Origin: an uncultured Alistipes sp. | Lineage (GTDB): Bacteria > Bacteroidota > Bacteroidia > Bacteroidales > Rikenellaceae | DNA length: 64,000 bases | NCBI RefSeq assembly: GCF_963931675.1 | Contig: NZ_OZ007039.1 | Span: forward strand, 2,145,806 to 2,209,805 | Direction of reading: 5' to 3' | Shown: in pieces, positions 7,912-17,497 of the stretch | Position numbering within the stretch: position 1 is the stretch's first letter | Layout: each line of letters opens with the position of its first letter | The notes under the pieces: model-generated | The model's input: the letters and a program-made list of their open reading frames with translations, nothing else | Told to the model about the DNA's origin: nothing | The model's database searches: none | Program-made: the position numbers and the translations under genes

Positions 7912-9765
7912 TTAATTGTTCGTTACCATACTCTGTTGCATCGTCTCGAATTTCCGATCTGTAAGCGGAAGTAGCCGTGCTGTCAATTTTGCATATTCAC
8001 CGGGCTGCAAAGTCACTTCGAAACCGATACGGCAAGTATTCGGATTGGGCATGTCGTAGGCATGTGGAGGCTCGTTGGACCAGATTTTTAGCGCGAAATC
8101 CTTGGCTCCGCAATCAACTGTCAACAGACGGTGCTTGCCTTGGGACTCAAGCAAAATCTCTTTGTCATTCACAATTTTCGCACAAGCCGGAGTCGTGATA
8201 GACCATCGTACATGGGTTATCGAGTCGCCTGCTTTAAGTCGATCTATGACAATTAAATGCTTTTTTTTGTCTACCAATATTTTCCGTACAGCCGAATCCA
8301 GGTCGGGATGTAATACCTGTGTCAGATCGACCTCTGCGCCTTTGCATGATCGCGTCCTGAATGTTTTTACGATTGGTGCAAAACCTTTGACGAAATGCCG
8401 ATGCCCGTTGGCTGTAATCGTGTTGTGCGAGAAGGGTCCGATACGGAAAACCTCCCAGCGTTCGCCCTCTTGACCCGAGTTCCAAAGGTCAACCCCTTTG
8501 CTTTCAAGAGTATAATACTCCTGTACACCAAGGTCCATGGCCCAACGGACGCCCTCGGCTTCGAAGATGAATGACCCGGCGTCCATGTGGGCATGACTTG
8601 TGGCTGCCGATCCTCCCTTGATTCCCAAATAGGTGTCGTTGGGTGAACTCCAACCTTCGCGGTAGATGTAAACTGGTGTTTTCCCCTCGTTGTACCAAAA
8701 ATGACGCGAAGGGGCAGGTAACTGGTCAAGGCGGTACTGTGCTCCGAAAATCAACAGACACGGCAACAGTCGATCTTCAGCAAATGCTGCACCGTTTCGC
8801 ATCTTGTATATTTCCGGCCACAATACGGCTGTATTGCCAGTTTTGCGGGCGAACCAAAAGAGCATCATGTGGCAATCGGCAATCGGCTCTGCATCTGAAA
8901 AATTGAAGCAGTTCCCGCTTGGAGCAGACATCATCTGCATAAATTCGGCTGATTCGAGAAATCCTGGAGCCGTTGATAGTCCTCCATCATGTCCGAACGC
9001 ACTTTCCAACGCAGCAAGAAGCATCACCTGAAAACTGGTTCCATAGCCCCAGTAACCGTATCCTTCGGGATAGCCTCCCTGGGGGGCATAACTCGCCAGG
9101 GCGATAGGATTGGTCTTCATACAACGTTCAATGATGGATTGGGCTGTCTCGGGACAATCCTCGTAAATAGCCAGGGCCCCGTAGACCAGCCCTCCGTTGC
9201 ATACCTGATTCCAATTGGTTGCAGAAGAATAAAACCAGGCCTGTCGGGAATTCGATGTCGGGGCAAATCCCTTGTCGATAATGGCTTGCCGGACAGTCTC
9301 ACGCGTGGCAGGTGAGAGCTGATCATACAACCAGTCGTATCCGATAGCCAAAGCCATGGTCATTTCTCCCACATCTAAAAAATGGGAGGGGTTCCAGTCT
9401 ATGAATTGGCTTGCAGCAAGCATCTCTTGCTCGGCTCGCCGGGCGTACCGTTTATCTCCAACCATGCGATAGGCATAAGAGAGATAGAAGATACGCTTCA
9501 AGGCAGTCCGGGAAACCGCGAGTAGCCGTTTCCCCTCCTTGATCCGTTGGACGGGCGGTTCCAAAAGGAATGTGGAACAGTCGGCAAGAATTCGCTCGTG
9601 GACTTTCTGCATGTCCGGATTCCCCCGAAGGTGCTTTTGCAGGATTTGTTCTTCACCTTTGCGCAAAAGCAATCGAGGATGCGGCGTAATCGAAGAATAG
9701 TCAAACGTCGCACACCAGGCCGAAGCCGTGCAGCATAGAGAGAATATAAGAATTAAGATTTTCAT
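7912..9765 (-). CDS. heparinase II/III-fold polysaccharide lyase, secreted (paralog 3)
   Basis: A 617-residue protein. The signal peptide ends near residue 19 (TASAWCA before TFDYSS) and lacks a convincing lipobox, so the enzyme is probably soluble in the periplasm, unlike its two lipoprotein paralogs. It has the complete signature set: TNWNQVCNGGL (183-193), YPEGYGYWGYG (232-242), HAHMDAGS (391-398), Asp411 in AMDLG and His447. It should therefore be an active eliminating lyase for a uronate-containing oligosaccharide. It lies 12 bp downstream of the DUF1735-like gene. The different predicted location suggests it finishes oligosaccharides after import, which is inference. Confidence 0.8.
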   Translation of the reverse strand: MKILILIFSLCCTASAWCATFDYSSITPHPRLLLRKGEEQILQKHLRGNPDMQKVHERILADCSTFLLEPPVQRIKEGKRLLAVSRTALKRIFYLSYAYRMVGDKRYARRAEQEMLAASQFIDWNPSHFLDVGEMTMALAIGYDWLYDQLSPATRETVRQAIIDKGFAPTSNSRQAWFYSSATNWNQVCNGGLVYGALAIYEDCPETAQSIIERCMKTNPIALASYAPQGGYPEGYGYWGYGTSFQVMLLAALESAFGHDGGLSTAPGFLESAEFMQMMSAPSGNCFNFSDAEPIADCHMMLFWFARKTGNTAVLWPEIYKMRNGAAFAEDRLLPCLLIFGAQYRLDQLPAPSRHFWYNEGKTPVYIYREGWSSPNDTYLGIKGGSAATSHAHMDAGSFIFEAEGVRWAMDLGVQEYYTLESKGVDLWNSGQEGERWEVFRIGPFSHNTITANGHRHFVKGFAPIVKTFRTRSCKGAEVDLTQVLHPDLDSAVRKILVDKKKHLIVIDRLKAGDSITHVRWSITTPACAKIVNDKEILLESQGKHRLLTVDCGAKDFALKIWSNEPPHAYDMPNPNTCRIGFEVTLQPGEYAKLTARLLPLTDRKFETMQQSMVTNN

Positions 9766-9777
9766 GATTCCTTTTCT

Positions 9778-10854
9778 CTAATTGTAATGGTCTGGATTTT
9801 CGTCCTGCCATTCGTTCACTCCATCGCGTATTCTGTTCCGGAACGTCAGCGTATCCTGTACATAGGTTGATGTCCCATCCTTATTGTCGTACTTGTAGTT
9901 GAGGAAGATCTTGCGATCTTGCAACAAACGGGCCTGGTTGAAATGGCTGCCTTTGTCGAAAGGTTCGATTGTGAGACTTCCGTCCGCAGACGAGACTTCT
10001 ATTTCGCCGTGTTCGTGCTGTACGAGGCGCAGTGATCCGCTTCCGTTGCCCAGCCGATTGGTTGTCAGCGCTAATGGAGCATCGGTTGTCAATGTATAGA
10101 TGGCGTTTTCGTCTTGAGGAATCGTCGTGGGATAAACATCCGTGGAAATCACTTCATTTGTGGTATTGTCCCGGATGGTGGTGACACCTCCATGATAGTA
10201 GTTGCCGAAGAGCATGTTTTCGTATTTCACAGCGATGACTGCGAAACTTTTGGACAATAGCACGGTGTCTGCGTCAGCGTGTTCGATGCGGAATCCGAAT
10301 GCGTAGTAAGGAGTTTTTGTTACGGGGTCGGAGAGAAAGGCAACTGAATCGGCTTTTACTGTTACAGTTCCCGTATGCCAACCTTTGGGAATGGTCATTC
10401 GTTCCGTATTGCTCAAGAGGTAGTAGTCTGTAGGCATCACAGCGATTTCGCTGAGATTCAAGCTGCTGAACAGATTGGTCACATATGCCGCACTGAGATC
10501 TCCGGCCGGCGCATTCCCATACATGCCGTCTATTGCCGTAAATGAGGTGCCTTCTACGTTGATACCTTCCTCTTCATCAAAGGTATCGCTGAATTCAATC
10601 AGATCTCCGTTGACCAGATTGTCATCTATCCGGAAATAGACCTCCCGATCCTGCGTGTTGTCGATTACACCTGCCAATACGGCTCCGATCTGAAAACTCA
10701 TCCCTTCTCCCACGATGAAACTTCGCACATCATATTGATAGGCGATATATATGCCGGAAGAATGCCCGGAGGCATTTTTGTAATCTTGGACATAGTCATC
10801 GTAACATCCCGAAGACAATATCGATAGAGAAAGAATCATTAGTAATTTTTTCAT
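9778..10854 (-). CDS. DUF1735-like surface lipoprotein, probable glycan-binding protein
   Basis: A 358-residue lipoprotein with lipobox SSGC (Cys17). I chose the ATG at 10854 because it begins the signal peptide (MKKLLMILSLSIL); an upstream in-frame ATG would precede the signal with unrelated residues. The first 150 or so residues resemble the DUF1735 domain (GIYIAYQY, then VYFRIDDNLV) common in proteins encoded just after susD. The rest is beta-rich with no catalytic motif that I recognise. Its position after the second susCD pair suggests a surface glycan-binding protein that helps capture the substrate. Function is inferred from position and family only. Confidence 0.65.
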   Translation of the reverse strand: MKKLLMILSLSILSSGCYDDYVQDYKNASGHSSGIYIAYQYDVRSFIVGEGMSFQIGAVLAGVIDNTQDREVYFRIDDNLVNGDLIEFSDTFDEEEGINVEGTSFTAIDGMYGNAPAGDLSAAYVTNLFSSLNLSEIAVMPTDYYLLSNTERMTIPKGWHTGTVTVKADSVAFLSDPVTKTPYYAFGFRIEHADADTVLLSKSFAVIAVKYENMLFGNYYHGGVTTIRDNTTNEVISTDVYPTTIPQDENAIYTLTTDAPLALTTNRLGNGSGSLRLVQHEHGEIEVSSADGSLTIEPFDKGSHFNQARLLQDRKIFLNYKYDNKDGTSTYVQDTLTFRNRIRDGVNEWQDENPDHYN

Positions 10855-10880
10855 CGGTATACTTTTTTGAGGGTTATCAT

Positions 10881-12734
10881 TTATCTCCAGGTTTCCCAAC
10901 CTTCATTTTGAAGCAGATTGGGCGCTCTCCGAACTTCCGTATAAGGAAGCGGTAGATAAATTGAATTGAAACTACGGCTTTCGACTCGAGCCGTTGAGTA
11001 TTGGAATGTGTCGTCGTCGCTTTTGGTGATGACCACTTTGTCGATTCGGACATTCAGGTCACTGAGTTGGGTAGCCCAGCGCCGAAGATCATAGGCCCGC
11101 GAACCTTCCAGGCAAGTTTCCAGACGGCGCTCATTGCGAATCAGTTCCCTGAAAGCCGTAGGGTTGCTTGCGCACTCATCCAAATATGGATCGGACCCAC
11201 CTGCTCCGATTCCAGGAGTGCCATCCGTTGTTGTGCGACTGCGAATGGTTGCGATAGCTTCTTTGGGAGACAGCCTGAATTGGCGGCCTCTCATCAATTC
11301 GTGGATTTCGCTTTCGTCTGAAGCTGTAGTAATCTCGAATGCCGCGGTTGGACCGCTAATCTGGTTGGCAGCCTCTGCAAAGATTAACAGCATATTGGTC
11401 CATCGTATATAAAAAATACATTTCGGGGCCGTTTCAACATTGTTGTCGGATTTATTCCAGTTCATATAAACATATTTCTTAAAATAATATCCGGTTCTCG
11501 AGTTGTAAGATAATCCAGCCTCGTCCTTGCCTCCTGTATAGGTTTCAAAGGTGTACATGACCTCCCCGTTTGTTCCGCGTTTAGCTTCGGCTCCGTTATA
11601 GAATACCGTGGCATAAAAGCGGGGGTCCCTGTTCGCATATGGATTGTTCTCATCGTATCCGCTGTTGATATGGTCGATCGGGTATCCGTTGGCCATCGGA
11701 AAGGCATCCACTAAAGATTGGGATGGGCCGATGGCTCCGTACCCTTGGAATCCATTGGGATAAAAATTGCGTTCGATGGTTTCGTCGTCGGTTACATAGC
11801 GCGACGGGAAGATGATTTCAGGACTATTGGGGTCTGTCCATTGAAATCCGTCTTCGAGATTGAGGCCATAGGCGCTTCCCTCTACGTCTCGTTTGTACAT
11901 GAGGACTTTAGCCGCCGATTCCGCAGCCTTTCGCCAGGCCGTTACTCTGTCGTTCGTATCCGGGTTATAGTTGGGGCTGGCCCACATCAGATACGTCATG
12001 GCTTTAAGCGCTTCCATGGAGATGGCGTCAAACGCCTTGTAGCGGATAGAGCCTACCACCTCGATGTTTTGTACGAGATCTTCTGTTACGAAATTGCGAT
12101 TGGCAAGGGGCAAGTACTTATAGGCCGAATCACAATCGGCGATAATCTGATTTACACACTCTTTATAGGTGTTTCGCCTGAGAGTCTGTGGTTCCATGTT
12201 ATCAACCTCTACCGGATCGGTAATGATCGGGAATCCTAAATACTCCCCGTTCGTAGCCTTGCCGCCGAACTTGCGTAACAGGTCGTATTGAAACCAGGCA
12301 CGCAGGGCAAAAGCATCTCCTTTCAAACACCTGCGGAGCAGGCTGTCCGATTGCCGGTCTATCAGATAACGGGTGTTGAACCCGAGGTCATCCTTCAGGA
12401 AACGGTTGGCGTAATAAATACCTCGATAATTACGATTCCAGAACGAAATGAACGGATCGGAGCCTGGAACTGTGGTTCCTAACGAAAATCTGCTCAAGTC
12501 ATTGTCTCCATTGGTATAGGCTGCATCGTCGGTTATGCAGTCCAGACCGATGAATTCCTGATCTGTATAACTGCTGGGCAACAAGGTGTACCCTTTTGTT
12601 ATGAATCCGCGAATAATTGACGGATATTCGGTATAGTTGTTTTCATCGTAATATCCGTTGGGCAATGGATTGAGAAAGTCCGAACATCCGACCAGCAGAA
12701 TCGATGCAATGAGAGCTGATGATATCTTTTTCAT
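10881..12734 (-). CDS. SusD/RagB-family outer membrane lipoprotein (pair B)
   Basis: A 617-residue SusD-like lid lipoprotein (lipobox LVGC, Cys17; mature start CSDFLNPLPNGYYDENNY). It has the helical TPR-like SusD fold signatures: an ALRAWFQYDLLRKFGG segment near 145 and the C-terminal ELIRNERRLETCLEGSRAYDLRRW block. Such proteins cap the SusC barrel and present glycans to it. It begins 12 bp after the stop of the adjacent susC and clearly forms a transporter pair with it. The sugar bound is not predictable here. Confidence 0.93.
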   Translation of the reverse strand: MKKISSALIASILLVGCSDFLNPLPNGYYDENNYTEYPSIIRGFITKGYTLLPSSYTDQEFIGLDCITDDAAYTNGDNDLSRFSLGTTVPGSDPFISFWNRNYRGIYYANRFLKDDLGFNTRYLIDRQSDSLLRRCLKGDAFALRAWFQYDLLRKFGGKATNGEYLGFPIITDPVEVDNMEPQTLRRNTYKECVNQIIADCDSAYKYLPLANRNFVTEDLVQNIEVVGSIRYKAFDAISMEALKAMTYLMWASPNYNPDTNDRVTAWRKAAESAAKVLMYKRDVEGSAYGLNLEDGFQWTDPNSPEIIFPSRYVTDDETIERNFYPNGFQGYGAIGPSQSLVDAFPMANGYPIDHINSGYDENNPYANRDPRFYATVFYNGAEAKRGTNGEVMYTFETYTGGKDEAGLSYNSRTGYYFKKYVYMNWNKSDNNVETAPKCIFYIRWTNMLLIFAEAANQISGPTAAFEITTASDESEIHELMRGRQFRLSPKEAIATIRSRTTTDGTPGIGAGGSDPYLDECASNPTAFRELIRNERRLETCLEGSRAYDLRRWATQLSDLNVRIDKVVITKSDDDTFQYSTARVESRSFNSIYLPLPYTEVRRAPNLLQNEGWETWR

Positions 12735-12746
12735 GGTATTAGGCTT

Positions 12747-15605
12747 TTAGAACGTGATTTTGATGCCTCCAGTGAAGGTTCGGAATAGAGGATAGGTCGT
12801 AACACCGGCATCAACCGATTCTGGATCAACATACTTGATTTTGGTGAAAGTCACGAGATTGGCTCCGCGAAGAAAGATTCGAAGACCTTTAATCCCGATT
12901 TTGTTGCTTTTTTTCAGCGGTGCGTTAAATCCGAGTTCTATGTTCTGAATCTTGAAATACCCTCCGTCGCGTAACCAAAAGCGAGAAACGAGATAATAGT
13001 TGGTAGCCCGAGTGTAGGTCAACCGTGGATATTCTCCGCCGACGTTATCCCGTACGAAGTGCGAATAGTTGTCGTCGCCCCAACCGTTGCGGAAATAGGC
13101 ATTGGTTAACGGGATGTCGCAGAATGCACGCCCCGTGCCGACCACTGTCAGATCCAGCCATTTGTAGCGCATATAGAGATTAATGGAATAGAACAATTTG
13201 GGGATCGTATTGCCGATGACCGTATTATCGTTGTCGTCAACTTGTCCGTCGTTATTCAGGTCTGCATACATTTGAAGACGTTGGCTGGTCTCATCTTCCG
13301 AATTGTACGGACCTTTATAGACATATCCCCAATAGTCACCTTCGAGAGTTTCCGTTTGGCGTTGATAGTCATAGGTATATATCTCGTCCAGTTTCAGGTA
13401 CTTCGCTTCCTGGAACGTCGCGCTTCCGCCGATAGCGTAATGGAAATCGCCGAACTGGTTTTGGTAACGAACGCCGATTTCTCCTCCGTAGTAACGCATC
13501 GAATTGTAGTTCTCGTACAATTGAGTTTCACCTAAACCGTAAGAGTATGGAATGGTGCCGGTCATTTCGGTGATGATGCCTTCACGCTTGATATTGTAAT
13601 AGTTTAATTCCAGAGAGAGATGATTGTTGAACAGGACTGCATCCAGTCCAGCGTTAAATTCCTTACGTTTCTCCCATGTCAAAGTCGGATTTGCCAACCT
13701 CTGTAAGGTGGTTCTGGGTACGGTTTCAGTTCCGGTTCCGAACCAGGTCGATCCTCCTCCGGTGTAAGGGCCGAAAGTGAAATTACCGTTCTTCACATAG
13801 ATGCTTTCATGCAACGTTTCATCTCCGTAGCTTTCATAGCCGATAACCCCGTATTGACCGCGGAGTTTAAGCAGGTTAATCCACTTTACTCGATCCATGA
13901 AATTCTCATTGGAGACGACCCAGCTTATTCCTACTGATGGAAATAGATCATAGCGATATCCACGGCGGAACATCGAGGACCCGGAGTAGTTCAGTACACC
14001 TTGGAATATGTAACGATCGTCATAAGAATAAGACGCCGTGAAAATACCGTTTTGCTGTTTTTCGTAGTTTTCGTTCCCCTTTGTTACCGAATTGGCCAGG
14101 TAATAGGTTGCGGATGCGTTTACGGCATGTTTGTTTTTTTCAAAATCGTAGACCAGATGTTCGAACAGGTTTAGACTTTGTCGATGGAAGTCCGTCAATT
14201 TGGTCTTACCCGAAGCGCGGGCCCCGGTGTGAGAGGAGAGTGATACAATACCTTGATCGCGGTTCCAGACGTAGGCCAGATAGTCGGGAGACTTTCCGAT
14301 TCGTGTCATCAGGTAAGAGTTCAGATTGAGGAACGTATAGGACTTCAATCCTTTGACTAACCATGAAAAGTCGTATTTCACCGTCGCGTTGATCATGCCT
14401 GTACGGCCACGATTGGTGAACGATCCCGTTTCTGTGAGGGCAGCTATCGGGTTGTCGGAATAAGCATTGCTTACTCCCCAAATGGTGCGTCCTTCCAGAT
14501 TATCCAGGATGGTTTCGCTTCCGTCGGGAACCTCCAGGTCGCTGTTTTCATCGGAGTATGTACCCAATCGTACCGGAAATGCCACGGGAGGGATTGTCCG
14601 CAGATGATTCATTACCGAAGTGAATACCGTGCTTCCGGTTGAGGATGAATACCTTGGTGACCGGCGGATGGTCAGTCCCGCGTAGAAAGAGACATTCGCT
14701 TCCAGGTTTTTCGTGATGCGGGCATCGATACTTGATCGTACGTTCAGCCTGTTGTAGTCGGATACAGGTCCGATCTTGTAAAGATCGCCTTCGCCTGCAT
14801 AACCGATGTATGCATTGTAGCGTACGCTTTTACCCCCGCCATTGATCATCACGTTGGCCCGAGCGAAAGGTTTGGTATCTTTGAGCATCATCGAACGGAA
14901 ATCGGCGCTGGGATAATAATAATCATCGGGATTGTTTTCCGCGAAACGGGCGATGGCCTCTGTGCTGTAAAGGGCGGGACGCCTGCTGGCAGTACGGGCT
15001 TGATTGTTCAGTTCCGCATAATCCGCACCGTTGCACCATTCGGGAAAGCGGTCGGTGAAACTGACTCCGCTTTCGAAGTTGACTTCGATTGTCCGTGAGT
15101 TGGGGCGGCCATGCTTGGTCCGGACATAAAGAACTCCTCCGGTGGCATCGGGACCGAACATGGCTTTGGATACCACGTCATTGAGCAACGTGATGGATTC
15201 GATTTCTCCAGGATCGAGTTGTATTTGTGTCGGAGAGACAGGGACATCGTCGACGATCAGACCGATGGACTGACCTCGCGACCGGAGATTGACGCTTCCG
15301 TTTCCTGTCGGATAGATCTCAGGATTTCCGTCCGTTTCGGTTACTTCCAACCCGGTAATCAATCCGGTGAGCATGTTGCGGAAATCGATGGCCGGATATT
15401 TCAGGTCATCCGAGGTCAGTGATCTGGCGCTGCCGGTATTGCGCAACCGTCGGATATCTCCCCAGAACGGAAGAGCTACGATGCTGTCCTGCTCGGTTTT
15501 GTTTTCTTGGGGAAGGGCAGGTTCTTCGGCGAGAGTGGATATCGGGAAAAGAAGGCTCACACTCAATATTGCCGGTATGTATATATGTATGTGTTTGATC
15601 TTCAT
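12747..15605 (-). CDS. SusC/RagA-like TonB-dependent transporter (pair B), without the usual N-terminal domain
   Basis: A 952-residue TonB-dependent outer membrane transporter. The ATG at 15605 starts a plausible signal peptide ending near STLAEE; a 10-residue upstream extension is possible. The plug domain starts almost at once (segments LRSRGQSIGLIVDDVPV and IESITLLNDV, about 110-160), followed by a 22-strand-type barrel ending in GGIKITF, with the usual aromatic terminus. Unlike most SusC proteins I see no carboxypeptidase-regulatory-like (CarboxypepD_reg) domain and no clear DVVVVGYG-type TonB-box region before the plug. It starts 23 bp after the susD of pair A and is followed by its own susD. 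Confidence 0.88.
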   Translation of the reverse strand: MKIKHIHIYIPAILSVSLLFPISTLAEEPALPQENKTEQDSIVALPFWGDIRRLRNTGSARSLTSDDLKYPAIDFRNMLTGLITGLEVTETDGNPEIYPTGNGSVNLRSRGQSIGLIVDDVPVSPTQIQLDPGEIESITLLNDVVSKAMFGPDATGGVLYVRTKHGRPNSRTIEVNFESGVSFTDRFPEWCNGADYAELNNQARTASRRPALYSTEAIARFAENNPDDYYYPSADFRSMMLKDTKPFARANVMINGGGKSVRYNAYIGYAGEGDLYKIGPVSDYNRLNVRSSIDARITKNLEANVSFYAGLTIRRSPRYSSSTGSTVFTSVMNHLRTIPPVAFPVRLGTYSDENSDLEVPDGSETILDNLEGRTIWGVSNAYSDNPIAALTETGSFTNRGRTGMINATVKYDFSWLVKGLKSYTFLNLNSYLMTRIGKSPDYLAYVWNRDQGIVSLSSHTGARASGKTKLTDFHRQSLNLFEHLVYDFEKNKHAVNASATYYLANSVTKGNENYEKQQNGIFTASYSYDDRYIFQGVLNYSGSSMFRRGYRYDLFPSVGISWVVSNENFMDRVKWINLLKLRGQYGVIGYESYGDETLHESIYVKNGNFTFGPYTGGGSTWFGTGTETVPRTTLQRLANPTLTWEKRKEFNAGLDAVLFNNHLSLELNYYNIKREGIITEMTGTIPYSYGLGETQLYENYNSMRYYGGEIGVRYQNQFGDFHYAIGGSATFQEAKYLKLDEIYTYDYQRQTETLEGDYWGYVYKGPYNSEDETSQRLQMYADLNNDGQVDDNDNTVIGNTIPKLFYSINLYMRYKWLDLTVVGTGRAFCDIPLTNAYFRNGWGDDNYSHFVRDNVGGEYPRLTYTRATNYYLVSRFWLRDGGYFKIQNIELGFNAPLKKSNKIGIKGLRIFLRGANLVTFTKIKYVDPESVDAGVTTYPLFRTFTGGIKITF

Positions 15606-15628
15606 AAATATCGGGCTGAATTGCGATA

Positions 15629-17485
15629 TTACCACATTTCGTTGTTGACGAAATTTGTCATTTTATTGGCTTCCGAAGTTGGGAACGGGATATAATACAT
15701 CGCCGATTTCCAGGTAGCCTGTCTGTTGTCGTTCAGAGGCCGACGGGTATATATCTTGCCATTGGGATATTCGGAACTGACATCGGTCTTTTCGATATAC
15801 ATACCCATCTGTGTGGCAGTCATGGTTGTTGGGGCTGTCATCCAGCGCCGACTGTCGAAATAGTAATGGTGCCCTTCAAAAGCGAGCTCCACGTTGCGCT
15901 CGTTACGGATCCTGTCACGGAGCAGGGTTGGGTCGCTGGAGTATTCTGCTCGGACATCTGGCATGCCGGCCCGATTCCGAACCATGTTTACGGCTTCGAG
16001 AGCGGTTAGAGACAATCCTCCGGCAGTTCCTTCGGGCCCATAGGCTTCGTTGACCGCTTCGGCGTAGTTCAGATAAAGTTCGGCCATGCGGATCAGCGGA
16101 TCGGTAATTGCGTGACGGGGCCCGGACGTCCCATAGTGGCCATCCCACCATTTAAGCTGGTAGTAGCCCGTATTGGTATAGCCGTCGCTTTCTCTCGATC
16201 CCCAAGGGATTCCGAATGTCCGTCCCCGACCGTTTAACTGGGTGGTAGGCCACGTCCCGGTATTTGGGTCGTAGTGGATATTGACCCCGTCGGGGGCTCC
16301 GGCGACAACGGCTCCGTCGTAAAGAATAGTCTTGTAAAAACGAGGGTCGCGATTGTTGTAGGGATCCTGTTCGTTGTAGGCACCTGCCGCCTGTGCAATA
16401 TCCCGATCCGACTCGGTGTTGAGGGGATAGCCATTGGCAGTTTCGAACATGTCGACGCAATTCTGGGTCGGGCATGTCCCGCTTGCTGCGGAGTGCCCTC
16501 CTTGCGGTTCGGCCAGCAGTGCGCAAAGGAATTCGTTGTTGTTGAGCATGCGGTCGGAACGATTCCATGCCCAGATTTGTTCATTGGTATAAGTTACACC
16601 ATAGTAGTTGTTATTCCAATTTGAGAAATCCAGCATCGCATAACCCCATTCCTCAGCAATGGCGATTGCCTCTCCACAGGCGGTAGCTGCATCAGCCCAG
16701 CTGACGGCCCCGTTATTGTTTAATGGACTGGCTGCATATAGTAGGGCTCTTGCTTTCAATGCTTTGGCTGCTACGCCATTCGGAAATAGCATCTCGTTGC
16801 TGGACAAATGGCCCGCTTCGCCTGGGCGACCGTCGCGACGCATTTTGCCGGCTTGCCGGAGTAATTCGTAGGCTGTATCGTAATCTTCTGCGCAGCGGCG
16901 TAGAGTTTCGGCAGCCGGGAGCCGGGTGAGATCCCATTCGTCGTCTTCACCGAGTGAGTGATCCAAATATGGCATCCCTCCGAAATAACGTACCAACACG
17001 AAATGAGCATAGGCTCGAATGAAATAAGCCTGACCTAACAGGTCGTTTTTGTCCTCGTCGGAGGTGTTGCGCAAACGGTCGATATTTTCGATGGTGCGGT
17101 TGCAGATGCGAATGATCTGGAACATGGATTTGGATATGGGACTTCTGCTTCTCTCGATAGTCAGGTATGATATGATACGATCTCCCATAGTCCCTCGCTT
17201 GATATTCTGAGAAGTTATCAGACGTCCGGCATCGGCCATATCGGTATACTGATAGAATGAAGCCCGGGCTGTGTAAATATCGGCCTGGAGAGGAAATCCC
17301 AGTGTTAGATTCACATCATAATCGCTCTCCGTTCCGTAATATACCACATTGAAATAGGCTTTGAAATTCTTGTAGGAGGAGAAGATATCTTCTTCGTCTA
17401 TGCCTAATTCGGGATCAACATCGAGATAGTTACACGAATTCAAGCCGAACAGGGAACAGAATAATATGACAATATATTTTCTCAT
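15629..17485 (-). CDS. SusD/RagB-family outer membrane lipoprotein (pair A)
   Basis: A 618-residue SusD-like protein. The lipobox is LNSC (Cys18) and the mature start is CNYLDVDPELGIDEEDIF, a classic SusD beginning. It also shows the FIRAYAHFVLVRYFGGMPY helix (about 170-190) and the C-terminal RIRNERNVELAFEGHHYYFDSRRW-like block. It lies 12 bp after the stop of the large susC, so the two form transporter pair A. It should bind the target polysaccharide at the cell surface and hand oligosaccharides to its SusC barrel. Confidence 0.93.
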   Translation of the reverse strand: MRKYIVILFCSLFGLNSCNYLDVDPELGIDEEDIFSSYKNFKAYFNVVYYGTESDYDVNLTLGFPLQADIYTARASFYQYTDMADAGRLITSQNIKRGTMGDRIISYLTIERSRSPISKSMFQIIRICNRTIENIDRLRNTSDEDKNDLLGQAYFIRAYAHFVLVRYFGGMPYLDHSLGEDDEWDLTRLPAAETLRRCAEDYDTAYELLRQAGKMRRDGRPGEAGHLSSNEMLFPNGVAAKALKARALLYAASPLNNNGAVSWADAATACGEAIAIAEEWGYAMLDFSNWNNNYYGVTYTNEQIWAWNRSDRMLNNNEFLCALLAEPQGGHSAASGTCPTQNCVDMFETANGYPLNTESDRDIAQAAGAYNEQDPYNNRDPRFYKTILYDGAVVAGAPDGVNIHYDPNTGTWPTTQLNGRGRTFGIPWGSRESDGYTNTGYYQLKWWDGHYGTSGPRHAITDPLIRMAELYLNYAEAVNEAYGPEGTAGGLSLTALEAVNMVRNRAGMPDVRAEYSSDPTLLRDRIRNERNVELAFEGHHYYFDSRRWMTAPTTMTATQMGMYIEKTDVSSEYPNGKIYTRRPLNDNRQATWKSAMYYIPFPTSEANKMTNFVNNEMW

Positions 17486-17497
17486 AATCTTTGTCGT